Below are positions 1 through 10,668 of a stretch of DNA of 64,000 bases, one piece after another. The number at the start of each line of letters is the position of its first letter. Positions within the stretch are counted from its first letter, which is position 1. Position numbers and translations under genes: made by a program. The notes under the pieces were generated by a model that ran no database searches, had not been told where the DNA came from, and saw nothing but the letters and a program-made list of their open reading frames with translations. Source of the stretch: Pseudomonas putida (GTDB lineage: Bacteria > Pseudomonadota > Gammaproteobacteria > Pseudomonadales > Pseudomonadaceae); the NCBI RefSeq assembly GCF_028682395.1, contig NZ_JANHLC010000005.1, positions 186,001 to 250,000 on the forward strand, read 5' to 3'.

Positions 1-149
1 AGGGGGCACACTTTTTCTCCCATAACGTCTGGACCGCAATCTTCTGCTGGTTGATCAGCTTTGGGACTTACTACTTCCTGCTGTACCGGCCGGGGAAATG
101 GGCTCGGGACGCGGAACCGCTGACAAGCACGCTGAGCCAAACCGGCTGA
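1..149 (+). CDS. PAP2-family membrane phosphatase, C-terminal fragment
   Basis: The gene begins before the window; only the last 48 codons are visible, ending in TGA at 147-149. The fragment has the motif GAHFFSHNVWTA followed by a hydrophobic segment (about 15 residues rich in I, F, W, L, Y) and a short polar tail. This His-containing motif before a last transmembrane helix matches membrane phosphatases of the PAP2/LpxE-type family, which dephosphorylate lipids such as phosphatidylglycerophosphate or undecaprenyl pyrophosphate. The substrate cannot be inferred from this piece. Confidence 0.6.
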   Translation, partial: GAHFFSHNVWTAIFCWLISFGTYYFLLYRPGKWARDAEPLTSTLSQTG

Positions 150-165
150 ACAAACACCAGGCATA

Positions 166-195
166 AAAAAGCCCCGCACAAGGCGGGGCTTTTTC
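166..195. terminator. Bidirectional intrinsic terminator
   Basis: The stem GCCCCGC/GCGGGGC with loop is flanked by A-tracts on the left and T-tracts on the right. It lies between the convergent PAP2 gene (+) and groEL (-), so it can stop both transcripts. Confidence 0.85.
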
Positions 196-216
196 TATTG
201 CGGGGTGCCGGCTGGC

Positions 217-1872
<1,656 letters not shown>

Positions 1873-1909
1873 TTAAATACTTTGTAGTAGCGGGAAATTG
1901 AACGGGGAA

Positions 1910-2203
1910 TCAGCCTTCGATAACAGCGAGAATCTCGTTCTCGCTCATCACCAGCAGGTCTTCGCCATCTACTTTCACAGTGTTGCTGCCGGAGTAAGGG
2001 CCGAACACAACCTTGTCACCCACTTTCACGGACAGCGCACGTACTTCACCGTTTTCCAGCACACGGCCGGTACCCACAGCGAGGATTTCACCGCTGTTGG
2101 CTTTTTCAGCAGCCGAACCTGGCAGGACGATGCCACCAGCAGTTTTCTTTTCTTCTTCGCTGCGACGGATTACGACGCGGTCATGCAGAGGACGAAGCTT
2201 CAT
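1910..2203 (-). CDS. groES: Co-chaperonin GroES (Hsp10)
   Basis: The 97-residue heptameric lid of the GroEL chamber. The protein starts [11 protein letters not shown], has the mobile-loop region around residues 16-35 ([16 protein letters not shown]) and ends in the usual [12 protein letters not shown] strand. It is the first gene of the groESL operon. A purine-rich AGGAGAG ribosome binding site lies just upstream of the ATG. Confidence 0.98.
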   Translation of the reverse strand: MKLRPLHDRVVIRRSEEEKKTAGGIVLPGSAAEKANSGEILAVGTGRVLENGEVRALSVKVGDKVVFGPYSGSNTVKVDGEDLLVMSENEILAVIEG

Positions 2204-2345
2204 TGTCGATCTCTCCTAATTGTGGTTTTCATCGGCCGGTGTAGTCCCGGCGGGTTTACAAAGTCCGGCGGTGCCGGGTGCGGTTCGTCGAGCGAACCGC
2301 GGAAGTCTGTCTGGCGTGAACACCAGAAACCTTGCGGTGACCGTT

Positions 2346-2374
2346 ACATAAGGGCGCACAAGTCGATTACAAGG
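2346..2374 (-). promoter_or_regulatory. Candidate heat-shock (sigma32) promoter of groESL
   Basis: Read on the minus strand, CCTTGTAA is followed after 12 bp by CCCTTATGT. This resembles the sigma32 pattern CTTGAA-N13-17-CCCCATNT and lies about 145 bp upstream of groES. Matches are partial, so the assignment is an inference supported by the known heat-shock control of groESL. Confidence 0.5.
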
Positions 2375-2418
2375 CTGGTCACGAAAAATTTTTTATGTCA
2401 GCGGCCCGCAATAACGAA

Positions 2419-2440
2419 CACGGCACCCGAAGGTGCCGTG
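2419..2440. terminator. Hairpin downstream of fxsA
   Basis: A perfect 9-bp stem CACGGCACC/GGTGCCGTG with a 4-nt loop lies directly after the fxsA stop codon (minus direction). It lacks a clear T-tract, so terminator function is uncertain. A stabilising 3' hairpin is the alternative. Confidence 0.5.
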
Positions 2441-2457
2441 TGCTGGAGCGTCAGTAT

Positions 2458-2931
2458 TCAGGAATCGCGGTGCTCGAATTCGCCTTCGATCACATTGGGC
2501 TGGCGACTCCCCGATGGGGCCGCACCTGGGCGACGGACCGCCTGCAGATCATCGGCAAAGGCACGCTGGCGAATCGCCTGTTCCTCGGCGCGCTGACGCA
2601 TGCGGTTGACCAGCAGGCGTCGGGTGATCGGCAACAGCAGGATCAGGCCGATCACGTCGCTGACAAAACCCGGCAGCAACATCAGGCCGCCACCCAGGGC
2701 CATAAACAACCCTTCGAGCATCTGCTGAGCGGGCAGCTCGCCACGATTGAGACTCTCGCGGGCCCGCAAGGCCGTCGCCAGACCCGCCACACGCAGGATC
2801 AGTACACCGAACATCGAGCCCAGCACGATCAGCAGCAACGCGGGGAAAAACCCGATAGCGGTGCTGACCTTGAAGAAGACGTACAGCTCAAGCACCGGGA
2901 ACAGCACAAAGAGCAAAAGAAAAGCGCGCAT
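2458..2931 (-). CDS. fxsA: FxsA family membrane protein
   Basis: A 157-residue inner-membrane protein. Hydrophobic segments occur at about residues 3-20, 25-48 and 75-102, with the family-typical start RAFLLLFVLFPVLELY and the conserved LLPGFVSDVIGLILLLP segment. The C-terminus is polar and cytoplasmic. In E. coli, FxsA overproduction relieves F-exclusion of phage T7; its cellular role is unknown. The gene sits just upstream of groES in the same orientation, the common FxsA-GroESL arrangement. Confidence 0.9.
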   Translation of the reverse strand: MRAFLLLFVLFPVLELYVFFKVSTAIGFFPALLLIVLGSMFGVLILRVAGLATALRARESLNRGELPAQQMLEGLFMALGGGLMLLPGFVSDVIGLILLLPITRRLLVNRMRQRAEEQAIRQRAFADDLQAVRRPGAAPSGSRQPNVIEGEFEHRDS

Positions 2932-2996
2932 CGATTGGTTTCCTCTACGGAAGATGGCTTCCAGTTCACCTTAGATGACGTCGCCATTTCGTGAAT

Positions 2997-3728
2997 TCAA
3001 GTTTCAGGCACCAACTTTTTCGGCCAAAACGACGCGTGGGCCAGAGAAACCAAGGCTTCGCGAACCTCCACCGGAGTATTGCAAGGCGTTTCAAATGGCA
3101 GCCAGTACAGGCTTTGGCCAATGCGCAGGTGCAGGCCTTCGCTGTCGATCCCGGCTAATTGGGCCTCGACACCGTCCGGCAAGCCTGCCAACTGTACATA
3201 GTGGGCAATCGCCTTGGCGTGGTCGCTGTTCATATGCTCGACCATACGCCCCTCGACCGCACCGAAGAACGGGTTGGCCAGGGTGACCTGATCGAGCCAG
3301 TGAATGGCGCCAAAACCGCCGATGTAACGATGGCGTACCGGCTCCAGCACCCAGAAGTCGAAATCATGGGCCTGGTGATAGTTCTGCGATTCTGGAAAGT
3401 AGCGGTAGTAGCGCTCGGCCGCCGCGGCAATCGCCTCGCTGTCGAGCAGCTTGCTCGCTTCGGCCAGCACCGTCAGGCGCCCCACCGCCTGGACATCGTC
3501 GGCGTCGCGCTCCCCCACCAGCAACGAGCACTTAGGGTCCTTGATCAGGTTATGGGTGTGCTGGGCGATCCGGCTGATCAGGATCAACGGCCGACCTTGC
3601 TCGTCCAGGCAATAAGGCACCACCGAACCGAACGGGAAACCGGGCATGGCCTTGGAGTGCGTCGAGAGCACGCCCCGGTATTCCTTGAGCAGCAATTCTC
3701 GTGCATTCTTGGCCGCTGTTACGCTCAA
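2997..3728 (-). CDS. HugZ-type pyridoxamine-phosphate-oxidase-like protein
   Basis: The 243-residue protein has an N-terminal split-barrel FMN/heme-binding fold (about 10-150) and a C-terminal DUF2470-type domain carrying EHMNSDH near residue 175. This matches the HugZ/PNPOx-like family, some of whose members degrade heme. The first codon is TTG at 3728, chosen because a strong AAGGAG site lies 7 nt upstream. There is no heme-uptake gene nearby, so heme degradation is only a family-based suggestion. It is divergent from the SDR gene. Confidence 0.8.
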   Translation of the reverse strand: MSVTAAKNARELLLKEYRGVLSTHSKAMPGFPFGSVVPYCLDEQGRPLILISRIAQHTHNLIKDPKCSLLVGERDADDVQAVGRLTVLAEASKLLDSEAIAAAAERYYRYFPESQNYHQAHDFDFWVLEPVRHRYIGGFGAIHWLDQVTLANPFFGAVEGRMVEHMNSDHAKAIAHYVQLAGLPDGVEAQLAGIDSEGLHLRIGQSLYWLPFETPCNTPVEVREALVSLAHASFWPKKLVPET

Positions 3729-3883
3729 CTTATGACTCCTTATATAGATATCGTCAGAAATCGACGAGCATTCGAATGCCGTTCACTGAGCAGCATTCAC
3801 GCCACTTCCAGCTTAACGCCGATTGATCGAGGCGTAACCGGAAGCCTTGTAAGGCACCTACTCTGACTTGCCGAGACTTGCCC

Positions 3884-4642
3884 ATGCAACTCAATGACAA
3901 AGTAATCATCATCACCGGTGGCTGCCAGGGCCTGGGCCGCGCCATGGCCGAATACCTCGCGACCAAGGGCGCGAAACTGGCGCTGGTCGACCTGAACCCG
4001 GAAAAGCTCGACCAGGCCGTTGCCGCCTGCCGCGAGTTGGGGGTCGAGGCCCGCCGTTACCTGTGCAACGTCGCCGACGAAGCGCAGGTGACCCAGATGG
4101 TCGCCCAGGTGGCCGACGACTTCGGCGCGATCCACGGCCTGATCAACAACGCGGGGATCCTGCGTGACGGCCTGTTGCTCAAGGTCAAGGACGGCGAAAT
4201 GACCAAGATGAGCCTGGCCCAATGGCAGGCCGTGATCGACGTCAACCTGACCGGGGTCTTCCTGTGCACCCGTGAAGTCGCGGCCAAGATGGTCGAACTG
4301 CAGAACGCAGGGACGATCATCAACATTTCCTCGATCTCACGCGCCGGCAATATCGGCCAGACCAACTACAGCGCAGCCAAGGCCGGCGTCGCCGCCGCCA
4401 CCGTGACCTGGGCCAAGGAACTGGCTCGTTACGGCATCCGTGTGGCAGGCATCGCGCCGGGCTTTATCGAAACCGAGATGACCCTGGGCATGAAACCCGA
4501 AGCCCTGGAGAAAATGACCGCAGGTATTCCACTCAAGCGCATGGGCAAACCCGAAGAAATCGCCCACAGCGCGGCGTACATTTTCGAGAATGACTATTAC
4601 ACCGGGCGGATTCTGGAGCTCGATGGCGGTTTACGGGTCTGA
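3884..4642 (+). CDS. SDR family oxidoreductase (FabG-like)
   Basis: A 252-residue classical short-chain dehydrogenase/reductase. It has the cofactor motif TGGCQGLG (11-18), NNAG (88-91), a catalytic Ser in ISSIS (about 149-150) and the YSAAK catalytic pair (Tyr162, Lys166). An Asp after the second strand (LALVD, residue 36) suggests NAD(H) preference. The ATG at 3884 is preferred over an in-frame TTG at 3878. The FabG-like sequence suggests a 3-oxoacyl-type reductase, but no fatty-acid genes are adjacent, so the substrate is unknown. Confidence 0.9.
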   Translation: MQLNDKVIIITGGCQGLGRAMAEYLATKGAKLALVDLNPEKLDQAVAACRELGVEARRYLCNVADEAQVTQMVAQVADDFGAIHGLINNAGILRDGLLLKVKDGEMTKMSLAQWQAVIDVNLTGVFLCTREVAAKMVELQNAGTIINISSISRAGNIGQTNYSAAKAGVAAATVTWAKELARYGIRVAGIAPGFIETEMTLGMKPEALEKMTAGIPLKRMGKPEEIAHSAAYIFENDYYTGRILELDGGLRV

Positions 4643-4653
4643 TGTTGCAACCT

Positions 4654-4681
4654 CCTCTGTAGGTGCGAGTGCCTACAGAGG
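4654..4681. terminator. Hairpin between convergent genes
   Basis: A 10-bp perfect stem CCTCTGTAGG/CCTACAGAGG lies between the SDR stop and the DUF481 stop, followed on the plus strand by GGCGTTTTC. The CTGTAGGTGCGAG core resembles half of a Pseudomonas REP element that may now serve as terminator. Confidence 0.65.
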
Positions 4682-4690
4682 GGCGTTTTC

Positions 4691-5701
4691 TTACCAGGTC
4701 ACGCCAAAGCCTGCGGTATAGCGGGTTTTGTTCAGGTCGTTGTTGCCATCAGTGCCGCCAACGATATCTTTCTCGGCCTTGAGGTTGAGCGAGGCCCATT
4801 CGGTGACCCGGTAGCGCAGGCCAACCTCGGCATCCAGGCTGTAATCCGCCGCCGAACCCAATGGCCGGCCCACTTCCCCCGTGGTGAAGAACTCCACGGT
4901 CTTACCGACCAGATAGCGGTTGTAATCCCACTTCATACCCAGTGAGTAGAAGTTTTCCTTCTTCCCGTCGGAGTATTCGTAGTCTGAACGGTTCAACAGC
5001 GAGCCCAGGGAGAACGCCCCCAGTTCGTCATCCCAGAACTGGTAACCCGGGCCGGTACCGACCGTACGCTGGCGGGCCAGGTCTTCGATCCTGTCGCGCT
5101 TGTAGGTCAAACGCCCCTGCCAGAACCATTTCTCGCTCATGAATCGGTCGAGGGCGTACTCGGCGCTCCAGTTGTCGGTGGTCACTTCGTCGTTCTGGAA
5201 TTCGCGGTTGTACTCGCCTTCGGCATGATGGCGCCAGCGACCATGACGGGCGGTGGTCTTGAAGTCGACATCGTAGTCATCGGTGTCTTTTTCGGCCCGT
5301 TTGTAGTCCAGCGCCACATCGACATTGCCCTTCCAGATCAGGTCCTCGATCACCGGTTTGGGCTTGATGATCTGCTGGATACTCGCCAACTCGACGGTTT
5401 TGGGCTCTTCGCCATTGGCCAGCACCACCTTGCCCGGCTCGGCAGCCCGAAGGGATTTGGCTTTCTCACCGCTGTAGGCATCCTGCTTGACCATCAACTC
5501 CTGGTCGCTTTCCAGGGTTTTGACCTGTTTCCAGTCAATGGGAATCGCGCCGGCATAGTCCGTCTGGATCAACAGTTTGCCCCCATCAAAGACCTTGATC
5601 TTGCCGCTCAGGCGATCGCCATTCTTCAACCAAACGGTATCGGCGAGCAGGGGGGTGGAAGCACTGATGACAGCAAGGCACAGCAGGGTTCTGGACAACA
5701 T
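4691..5701 (-). CDS. DUF481 outer-membrane beta-barrel protein (YdiY-like)
   Basis: The 336-residue protein has a signal peptide (MLSRTLLCLAVISAS, cleavage near TPLLA-D) and a small N-terminal domain beginning DTVWLKNGDRLSGKI. A DUF481 beta-rich region follows (about 140-336), with alternating aromatic strands and the C-terminal aromatic residue expected of an outer-membrane barrel (GFGVTW). The ATG at 5701 was chosen because the signal peptide begins there; longer in-frame readings run into the divergent ATL gene. Function is unknown; E. coli YdiY is acid-induced. Confidence 0.85.
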   Translation of the reverse strand: MLSRTLLCLAVISASTPLLADTVWLKNGDRLSGKIKVFDGGKLLIQTDYAGAIPIDWKQVKTLESDQELMVKQDAYSGEKAKSLRAAEPGKVVLANGEEPKTVELASIQQIIKPKPVIEDLIWKGNVDVALDYKRAEKDTDDYDVDFKTTARHGRWRHHAEGEYNREFQNDEVTTDNWSAEYALDRFMSEKWFWQGRLTYKRDRIEDLARQRTVGTGPGYQFWDDELGAFSLGSLLNRSDYEYSDGKKENFYSLGMKWDYNRYLVGKTVEFFTTGEVGRPLGSAADYSLDAEVGLRYRVTEWASLNLKAEKDIVGGTDGNNDLNKTRYTAGFGVTW

Positions 5702-5861
5702 AAGCAGATTCGGGGCTCGGTTCGCGTAAAAGCAGGCATTATCCTTGGGTGGATCGCCAGTACAAGGCAATGACCGGACGATCGACCTCGAGTTCAATAA
5801 TCTTTCTTGTTTGGCCAGCCCTGCTTGCCCCACCAGCCTGCCACCGCCCGGAACCCGTACC

Positions 5862-6209
5862 GTGACTGACGCCGCCCAGGAAACCCCGAGCCAGATCCGC
5901 CGTACCACGCTCTACCTGACCCTGGCCCAGGTGCCGGCCGGCTGCGTCGTGAGCTACGGCCAGTTGGCCAGCATGGCCGGACTGGGCCGGGCGGCACGCT
6001 GGGTCGGGCGCACCCTGAGCCAACTGCCGGACGACACCCGCCTGCCCTGGCACCGGGTCGTAGCCGCCGGCGGTCGCCTGAGCCTGCCCCTCGGCAGCCC
6101 GTCCGGCGACGAACAGCGCGCGCGCCTGCGCGACGAGGGTGTAAGCATCCGTAACAATCGCGTGGATATAGAGCGCCATGGCTGGCGCCCGACAGAGCAC
6201 AGCGGTTAG
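5862..6209 (+). CDS. Alkyltransferase-like (ATL) MGMT-family DNA-lesion binding protein
   Basis: The 115-residue protein has the fold of the DNA-binding domain of O6-alkylguanine-DNA methyltransferase. Helix-turn-helix-like residues VVSYGQLASMAG (29-40) and the arginine-finger region RAARWVGR are present. The active-site motif reads PWHR (62-65), so Trp63 replaces the alkyl-accepting Cys of PCHR. ATL proteins of this kind cannot transfer alkyl groups. They bind O6-alkylguanine and channel it into nucleotide excision repair. A GTG start at 5862 gives the usual ATL length. The gene is divergent from the DUF481 gene, and the AmpG-type gene follows 43 bp later. Confidence 0.85.
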   Translation: MTDAAQETPSQIRRTTLYLTLAQVPAGCVVSYGQLASMAGLGRAARWVGRTLSQLPDDTRLPWHRVVAAGGRLSLPLGSPSGDEQRARLRDEGVSIRNNRVDIERHGWRPTEHSG

Positions 6210-6252
6210 AGTGCGCGCTTTGTTTTCGCGAATCTGAGGCAGACTCCAGCCC

Positions 6253-7809
6253 ATGCCCCGTAAAACCTGGCGCGCCGCGCTCGCCGCCTATGCCAGCCCG
6301 TCGACCCTAGTGCTGTTGCTGCTCGGTTTTGCCGCCGGCCTGCCGTACATGCTCGTGTTCTCAACGCTGTCCGTCTGGCTGCGTGAAGCCGGTGTCGCTC
6401 GCGAAACCATTGGCTACGCGAGCCTGATCGGCCTCGCCTATGCCTTTAAGTGGGTTTGGTCGCCGCTGCTCGACCAATGGCGCCTGCCCGTGCTCGGCAA
6501 GCTGGGACGCCGCCGCTCCTGGCTGGTGCTGTCCCAGGTGCTGGTCATTCTGGGCCTGATCGGCATGGGTTTCTGCGATCCGCAGAAACACCTGTCCTGG
6601 CTGATCGCGATTGCCGTGGTGGTGGCCTTCGCTTCCGCCACCCAGGACATTGCCGTCGACGCCTACCGCCTGGAAATCGTCGATGACAGCCGCCAGGCCG
6701 CCCTGGCTGCCAGCTATATGTCGGGCTATCGGATCGCCGCGCTGCTGGCCACCGCCGGCGCACTGTTCTTTGCCGAGGGTTTCGGCTCCACCGGCTTCAG
6801 CTACAAGCATTCGGCTTGGGCCGGCACCTATCTGCTGTTCGGCTTGTTGATGGTCCCGGCACTCTTGACCACCCTGCTGATGCGCGAGCCACCCGTGCCG
6901 CTGCGTACGCAACTGTCGGCCGCACGCTATGGGTTCAGTCATCAACTGGTGTCGGTGTTTGTCCTGATCGTACTGCTGGTTTCCGTACCGGCCATGTTCA
7001 CCCAGCTCTATAACACCGACTTCGCCAGCGTACTGTTTGGCGACTCCAGCCTGCTCGATCTGCTGCTCGACGACCGCGCCTTCCTGCGCGCGATCCTCTA
7101 TACCACCCTGACCGGCCTGTGCCTGTCCAATATCGGCCGACGCGGCCTGGCGCCGGTGCTGACGCCAATCAATGACTTTATCGTGCGCTATCGCTGGCAA
7201 GCCTTGCTGCTGCTCGGGCTGATCGCGACCTACCGGATGTCCGACACGGTCATGGGCGTGATGGCCAACGTCTTCTATATCGACCAGGGCTTCACCAAGG
7301 ACCAGATCGCCAGTGTCAGCAAGATCTTCGGCCTGATCATGACCCTGGTGGGCGCCGGGATGGGCGGCCTGCTGATCGTACGTTTTGGCATCCTGCCCAT
7401 CCTGTTTATCGGCGGCGCCGCGTCGGCAGGCACCAACCTGCTGTTCCTGATGCTGGCCGGCATGGGCCCGGACCTGCAAATGCTGATTGTCACCATTTCC
7501 CTGGACAACTTCAGCTCGGGCCTGGCTACATCAGCCTTTGTCGCCTACCTGTCGAGCCTGACCAACCTGAAGTTCTCCGCCACCCAGTACGCACTGCTGA
7601 GCTCGATCATGCTCCTGCTGCCACGGCTGATCGGCGGTTACTCGGGGGTGATGGTGGAAAAATACGGTTACCACGACTTCTTCCTGATCACCGCCCTGCT
7701 GGGCGTACCGACCCTATTGCTGATCGCCCTGCACTGGTATCAACAATCACGCGGCCCCCTCCGTGAACATGCTGGTGCCGCGCCGCGACCGGACGAGGAA
7801 ACCCCGTAA
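6253..7809 (+). CDS. ampG: AmpG-family MFS transporter (muropeptide permease type)
   Basis: A 518-residue major-facilitator membrane protein with about 14 hydrophobic segments. It opens with the AmpG-typical [20 protein letters not shown] and contains the [11 protein letters not shown] motif of the AmpG/acetyl-CoA transporter family near residue 140. AmpG imports GlcNAc-anhydro-MurNAc-peptides for cell-wall recycling and thereby influences AmpR/AmpC beta-lactamase signalling. No other recycling genes are adjacent, so the exact substrate rests on family membership. Confidence 0.85.
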   Translation: MPRKTWRAALAAYASPSTLVLLLLGFAAGLPYMLVFSTLSVWLREAGVARETIGYASLIGLAYAFKWVWSPLLDQWRLPVLGKLGRRRSWLVLSQVLVILGLIGMGFCDPQKHLSWLIAIAVVVAFASATQDIAVDAYRLEIVDDSRQAALAASYMSGYRIAALLATAGALFFAEGFGSTGFSYKHSAWAGTYLLFGLLMVPALLTTLLMREPPVPLRTQLSAARYGFSHQLVSVFVLIVLLVSVPAMFTQLYNTDFASVLFGDSSLLDLLLDDRAFLRAILYTTLTGLCLSNIGRRGLAPVLTPINDFIVRYRWQALLLLGLIATYRMSDTVMGVMANVFYIDQGFTKDQIASVSKIFGLIMTLVGAGMGGLLIVRFGILPILFIGGAASAGTNLLFLMLAGMGPDLQMLIVTISLDNFSSGLATSAFVAYLSSLTNLKFSATQYALLSSIMLLLPRLIGGYSGVMVEKYGYHDFFLITALLGVPTLLLIALHWYQQSRGPLREHAGAAPRPDEETP

Positions 7810-7924
7810 ACGCCAGGGGAGCGAGCCGCCCGCGGCCCTCCCCGCCACACGCCTGTACGCAGCCGGGTCTCACCCGTACAATGCTCCGTCATTTCTAGTC
7901 ACCAGCAACCGACAACGGCCTACC

Positions 7925-9640
7925 ATGCGCACCAGTCAATATCTGCTCGCCACACAGAAAGAAACGCCTTCCGATGCGGTCGTGATCAGCCATCAGCTGA
8001 TGCTGCGCGCCGGGATGATCCGCAAGCTCGCTTCCGGCCTCTACACCTGGCTCCCCATGGGGCTGCGCGTGATGCGCAAGGTCGAAGCCATTGTCCGCGA
8101 GGAAATGGACGCTGCGGGCGCGCTGGAAGTGCTGATGCCGGGCATCCAGCCGGCAGAGCTGTGGCAGGAATCGGGACGCTGGGAAGAGTACGGCCCGGAG
8201 TTGCTGCGCCTGAAGGATCGCCACGGTCGCGAATTCTGCGCCGGCCCGACCCACGAAGAAGTGATCACCGATCTGTGCCGCAACGAGCTGAGCAGCTACA
8301 AGCAACTGCCGATCAGCCTGTACCAGATCCAGACCAAATTCCGTGATGAAATCCGTCCGCGCTTCGGCCTGATGCGCGGTCGCGAATTCATCATGAAGGA
8401 CGCCTACTCCTTCCACACCGACCAGCCATCGCTGCAGATCACCTACGATCGCATGCACCTGGCCTACTGCAATATCTTTACCCGCCTGGGCCTCAAGTTC
8501 CGCCCGGTCGAGGCTGACAACGGCTCTATCGGCGGTGCCGGCTCCCACGAGTTCCACGTACTGGCCGAATCCGGCGAAGACGATATCGTCTTCAGCAATG
8601 GCTCCGACTACGCGGCGAATATCGAGAAAGCCGAGGCTGTGCCACGGGAAACCTCCCGCGCGGCGCCCACCGAAGAACTGCGCCTGGTCGACACGCCCAA
8701 TGCCAAGACCATCGCCCAATTGGTCGAAGAGTTCGGCCTGCCGATCGAACGCACCGTCAAGACCCTGGTGGTGCACGCCGAAGAAGCCGGCAAGCTGATC
8801 GCGCTGATTATCCGTGGCGACCACGAACTCAACGAAATCAAGGCCGGCAACCAGGCCGGCGTGGCCAGCCCGCTGGTCATGGCATCCGAAGCCGAATTGC
8901 GTGCCGCCATCGGTGCCGGCGCCGGCTCCCTCGGCCCGCTGAACCTGCCTCTGCCGATCATCATCGACCGCTCGGTCGAACTAATGAGCGACTTCGGCAT
9001 CGGCGCCAATATCGACGACAAGCACTACTTTGGCGTCAACTGGGAGCGCGACCTGCCGGTGCCGACCGTGGCCGACCTGCGCAACGTCGTGGCCGGCGAC
9101 CCAAGCCCGGATGGCCAGGGCACCCTGGAAATCAAGCGCGGCATCGAAGTCGGGCATATCTTCCAGCTGGGCACCAAATACAGCGAAGCGATGAAGTGCC
9201 AGGTACTGGGCGAGAACGGCAAGCCAGTCACCCTGAACATGGGCTGCTATGGCATCGGCGTCTCCCGCGTGGTGGCAGCCGCCATCGAGCAGAATAACGA
9301 CGAGCGCGGCATCATCTGGAGCGACACCCTGGCGCCCTTCCAGGTCGCCCTGGTACCGCTGCGCTATGAAACCGACCTGGTCCGCGAGGCCACCGACAAG
9401 CTCTACGCCGAACTGACGGCTGCCGGCTTCGAAGTGCTGCTGGATGACCGCGACAAGAAAACCAGCCCGGGCATCAAGTTTGCGGACATGGAGTTGATCG
9501 GTATTCCTCACCGGATCGTGGTCAGCGACCGCGGCCTTGCCGAAGGCAACCTGGAATACAAGAGCCGTACGCAAGCCGAACCACAGGCATTGCCCGTCGC
9601 CGATGTCCTGGCGTTCCTGCAGGCCCGTATCAGTCGCTGA
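7925..9640 (+). CDS. proS: Prolyl-tRNA synthetase (bacterial type)
   Basis: A class II aminoacyl-tRNA synthetase of 571 residues from the ATG at 7925 ([13 protein letters not shown]), the standard prokaryote-type length. Motif 2 with [21 protein letters not shown] lies near 135-155. The inserted YbaK/INS editing domain (about 230-385), which removes Ala-tRNA(Pro), contains the family's KTLVVHAEE strand. The C-terminal anticodon-binding domain (about 470-571) has the [20 protein letters not shown] segment. Longer in-frame starts overlap the ampG tail and were not chosen. Confidence 0.98.
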   Translation: MRTSQYLLATQKETPSDAVVISHQLMLRAGMIRKLASGLYTWLPMGLRVMRKVEAIVREEMDAAGALEVLMPGIQPAELWQESGRWEEYGPELLRLKDRHGREFCAGPTHEEVITDLCRNELSSYKQLPISLYQIQTKFRDEIRPRFGLMRGREFIMKDAYSFHTDQPSLQITYDRMHLAYCNIFTRLGLKFRPVEADNGSIGGAGSHEFHVLAESGEDDIVFSNGSDYAANIEKAEAVPRETSRAAPTEELRLVDTPNAKTIAQLVEEFGLPIERTVKTLVVHAEEAGKLIALIIRGDHELNEIKAGNQAGVASPLVMASEAELRAAIGAGAGSLGPLNLPLPIIIDRSVELMSDFGIGANIDDKHYFGVNWERDLPVPTVADLRNVVAGDPSPDGQGTLEIKRGIEVGHIFQLGTKYSEAMKCQVLGENGKPVTLNMGCYGIGVSRVVAAAIEQNNDERGIIWSDTLAPFQVALVPLRYETDLVREATDKLYAELTAAGFEVLLDDRDKKTSPGIKFADMELIGIPHRIVVSDRGLAEGNLEYKSRTQAEPQALPVADVLAFLQARISR

Positions 9641-9657
9641 AACCAGATAGAGACGTC

Positions 9658-10626
9658 ATGCTCAAGCGAAGTATCTTCAAGCGCGGTACCACCTCCCTCG
9701 GTGGCGCCGCCTTGTGCGGCACCCTGCTGATCAGCGGCTGCGCCAACCACATGTCGCAACGTAGCGAACACGAGGAACGCGTCGAGCGCAAATTGCTCGA
9801 ACACAGCCTGCAGATCGATGCAGGGGAGCCCAAGGTGCTGGAACTCCCCCAGCGCCGAGTGCGGATCCATGAGCAGAAAACCTTCGAAGTCACCGAGTTC
9901 GAAGTCACCCGGCGCTACGACCGCTACACCCCCTACCAGGCCTGGCGGGAGATCTACGAGATCCCACTGGGTGCGGTAGCTGTAGTGGCCGGGGTCGGCG
10001 CCAATATCGTCAACGTCTTCGCCCTCGGACGCCTGCCGGACAGCGTGACCAAGGACTGGATCAGCTACGGCTTCGCCGGCCTCAACCCGGCCATGAACAC
10101 CCAGTCCCACGGGCGCGCCCAGCAAAACCTCGCCGCCATCGAGGAAAAGCAGATCGACAAGCGCCTGGAATATTCCAGCCTGCCATGGAGCGAACGACCG
10201 GTGCAGGTCAAGGCCGGCAACCAGACCCACGAGCTGAGTACCGACCGTAATGGCGTGCTGCGCCTGAACCTGCTGGACAGCCCGTTTTCTGAGCAGAATC
10301 TGGATCACGTCAGGCAGTTGCAGATCATGGTCGAGGATGCTCAGGATGACGTGCATTCGGACTCCTCGCTCTCGATCAGCAGCGCCCTGCGTAGCAAGCT
10401 GCTCGAAGCCCACGCGCTGATCTACGACGACCTCGAGGACGATGAAGTCAGCCAGTGGGTGCACCGCGTCAAGCGCCTGTCGGAGCTGGGCCTGGAAGAG
10501 GAAGCCAGCGAGCTGGAGCAGAGCCTGATCGAGCTGACCCGCAACGATCCGGAACTGCAACGCGAGTTTCTCAAGTCCCTGACCAAGGATGCCGGCCGCC
10601 TGGTCGCCGACCCTGGCGCTCGCTGA
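9658..10626 (+). CDS. Conserved hypothetical lipoprotein
   Basis: The 322-residue protein has a lipoprotein signal peptide with lipobox LISGC (Cys28). The mature part is mostly charged and helical, with a hydrophobic GAVAVVAGVGANIVNVFALG stretch near 105-125. It lies 17 bp downstream of proS and is probably co-transcribed. No enzymatic motif was recognised; function unknown. Confidence 0.85.
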   Translation: MLKRSIFKRGTTSLGGAALCGTLLISGCANHMSQRSEHEERVERKLLEHSLQIDAGEPKVLELPQRRVRIHEQKTFEVTEFEVTRRYDRYTPYQAWREIYEIPLGAVAVVAGVGANIVNVFALGRLPDSVTKDWISYGFAGLNPAMNTQSHGRAQQNLAAIEEKQIDKRLEYSSLPWSERPVQVKAGNQTHELSTDRNGVLRLNLLDSPFSEQNLDHVRQLQIMVEDAQDDVHSDSSLSISSALRSKLLEAHALIYDDLEDDEVSQWVHRVKRLSELGLEEEASELEQSLIELTRNDPELQREFLKSLTKDAGRLVADPGAR

Positions 10627-10639
10627 AGGCAAGCCTACC

Positions 10640-10662
10640 CGCTCGCCCGTTCGCGGCGAGCG
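10640..10662. terminator. Hairpin between lipoprotein gene and dinB
   Basis: The 8-bp stem CGCTCGCC/GGCGAGCG with a 7-nt loop lies between two convergent stop codons. No T-tract is present. It may be a degenerate REP-type hairpin acting as a shared 3' end. Confidence 0.45.
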
Positions 10663-10668
10663 AGTGCG

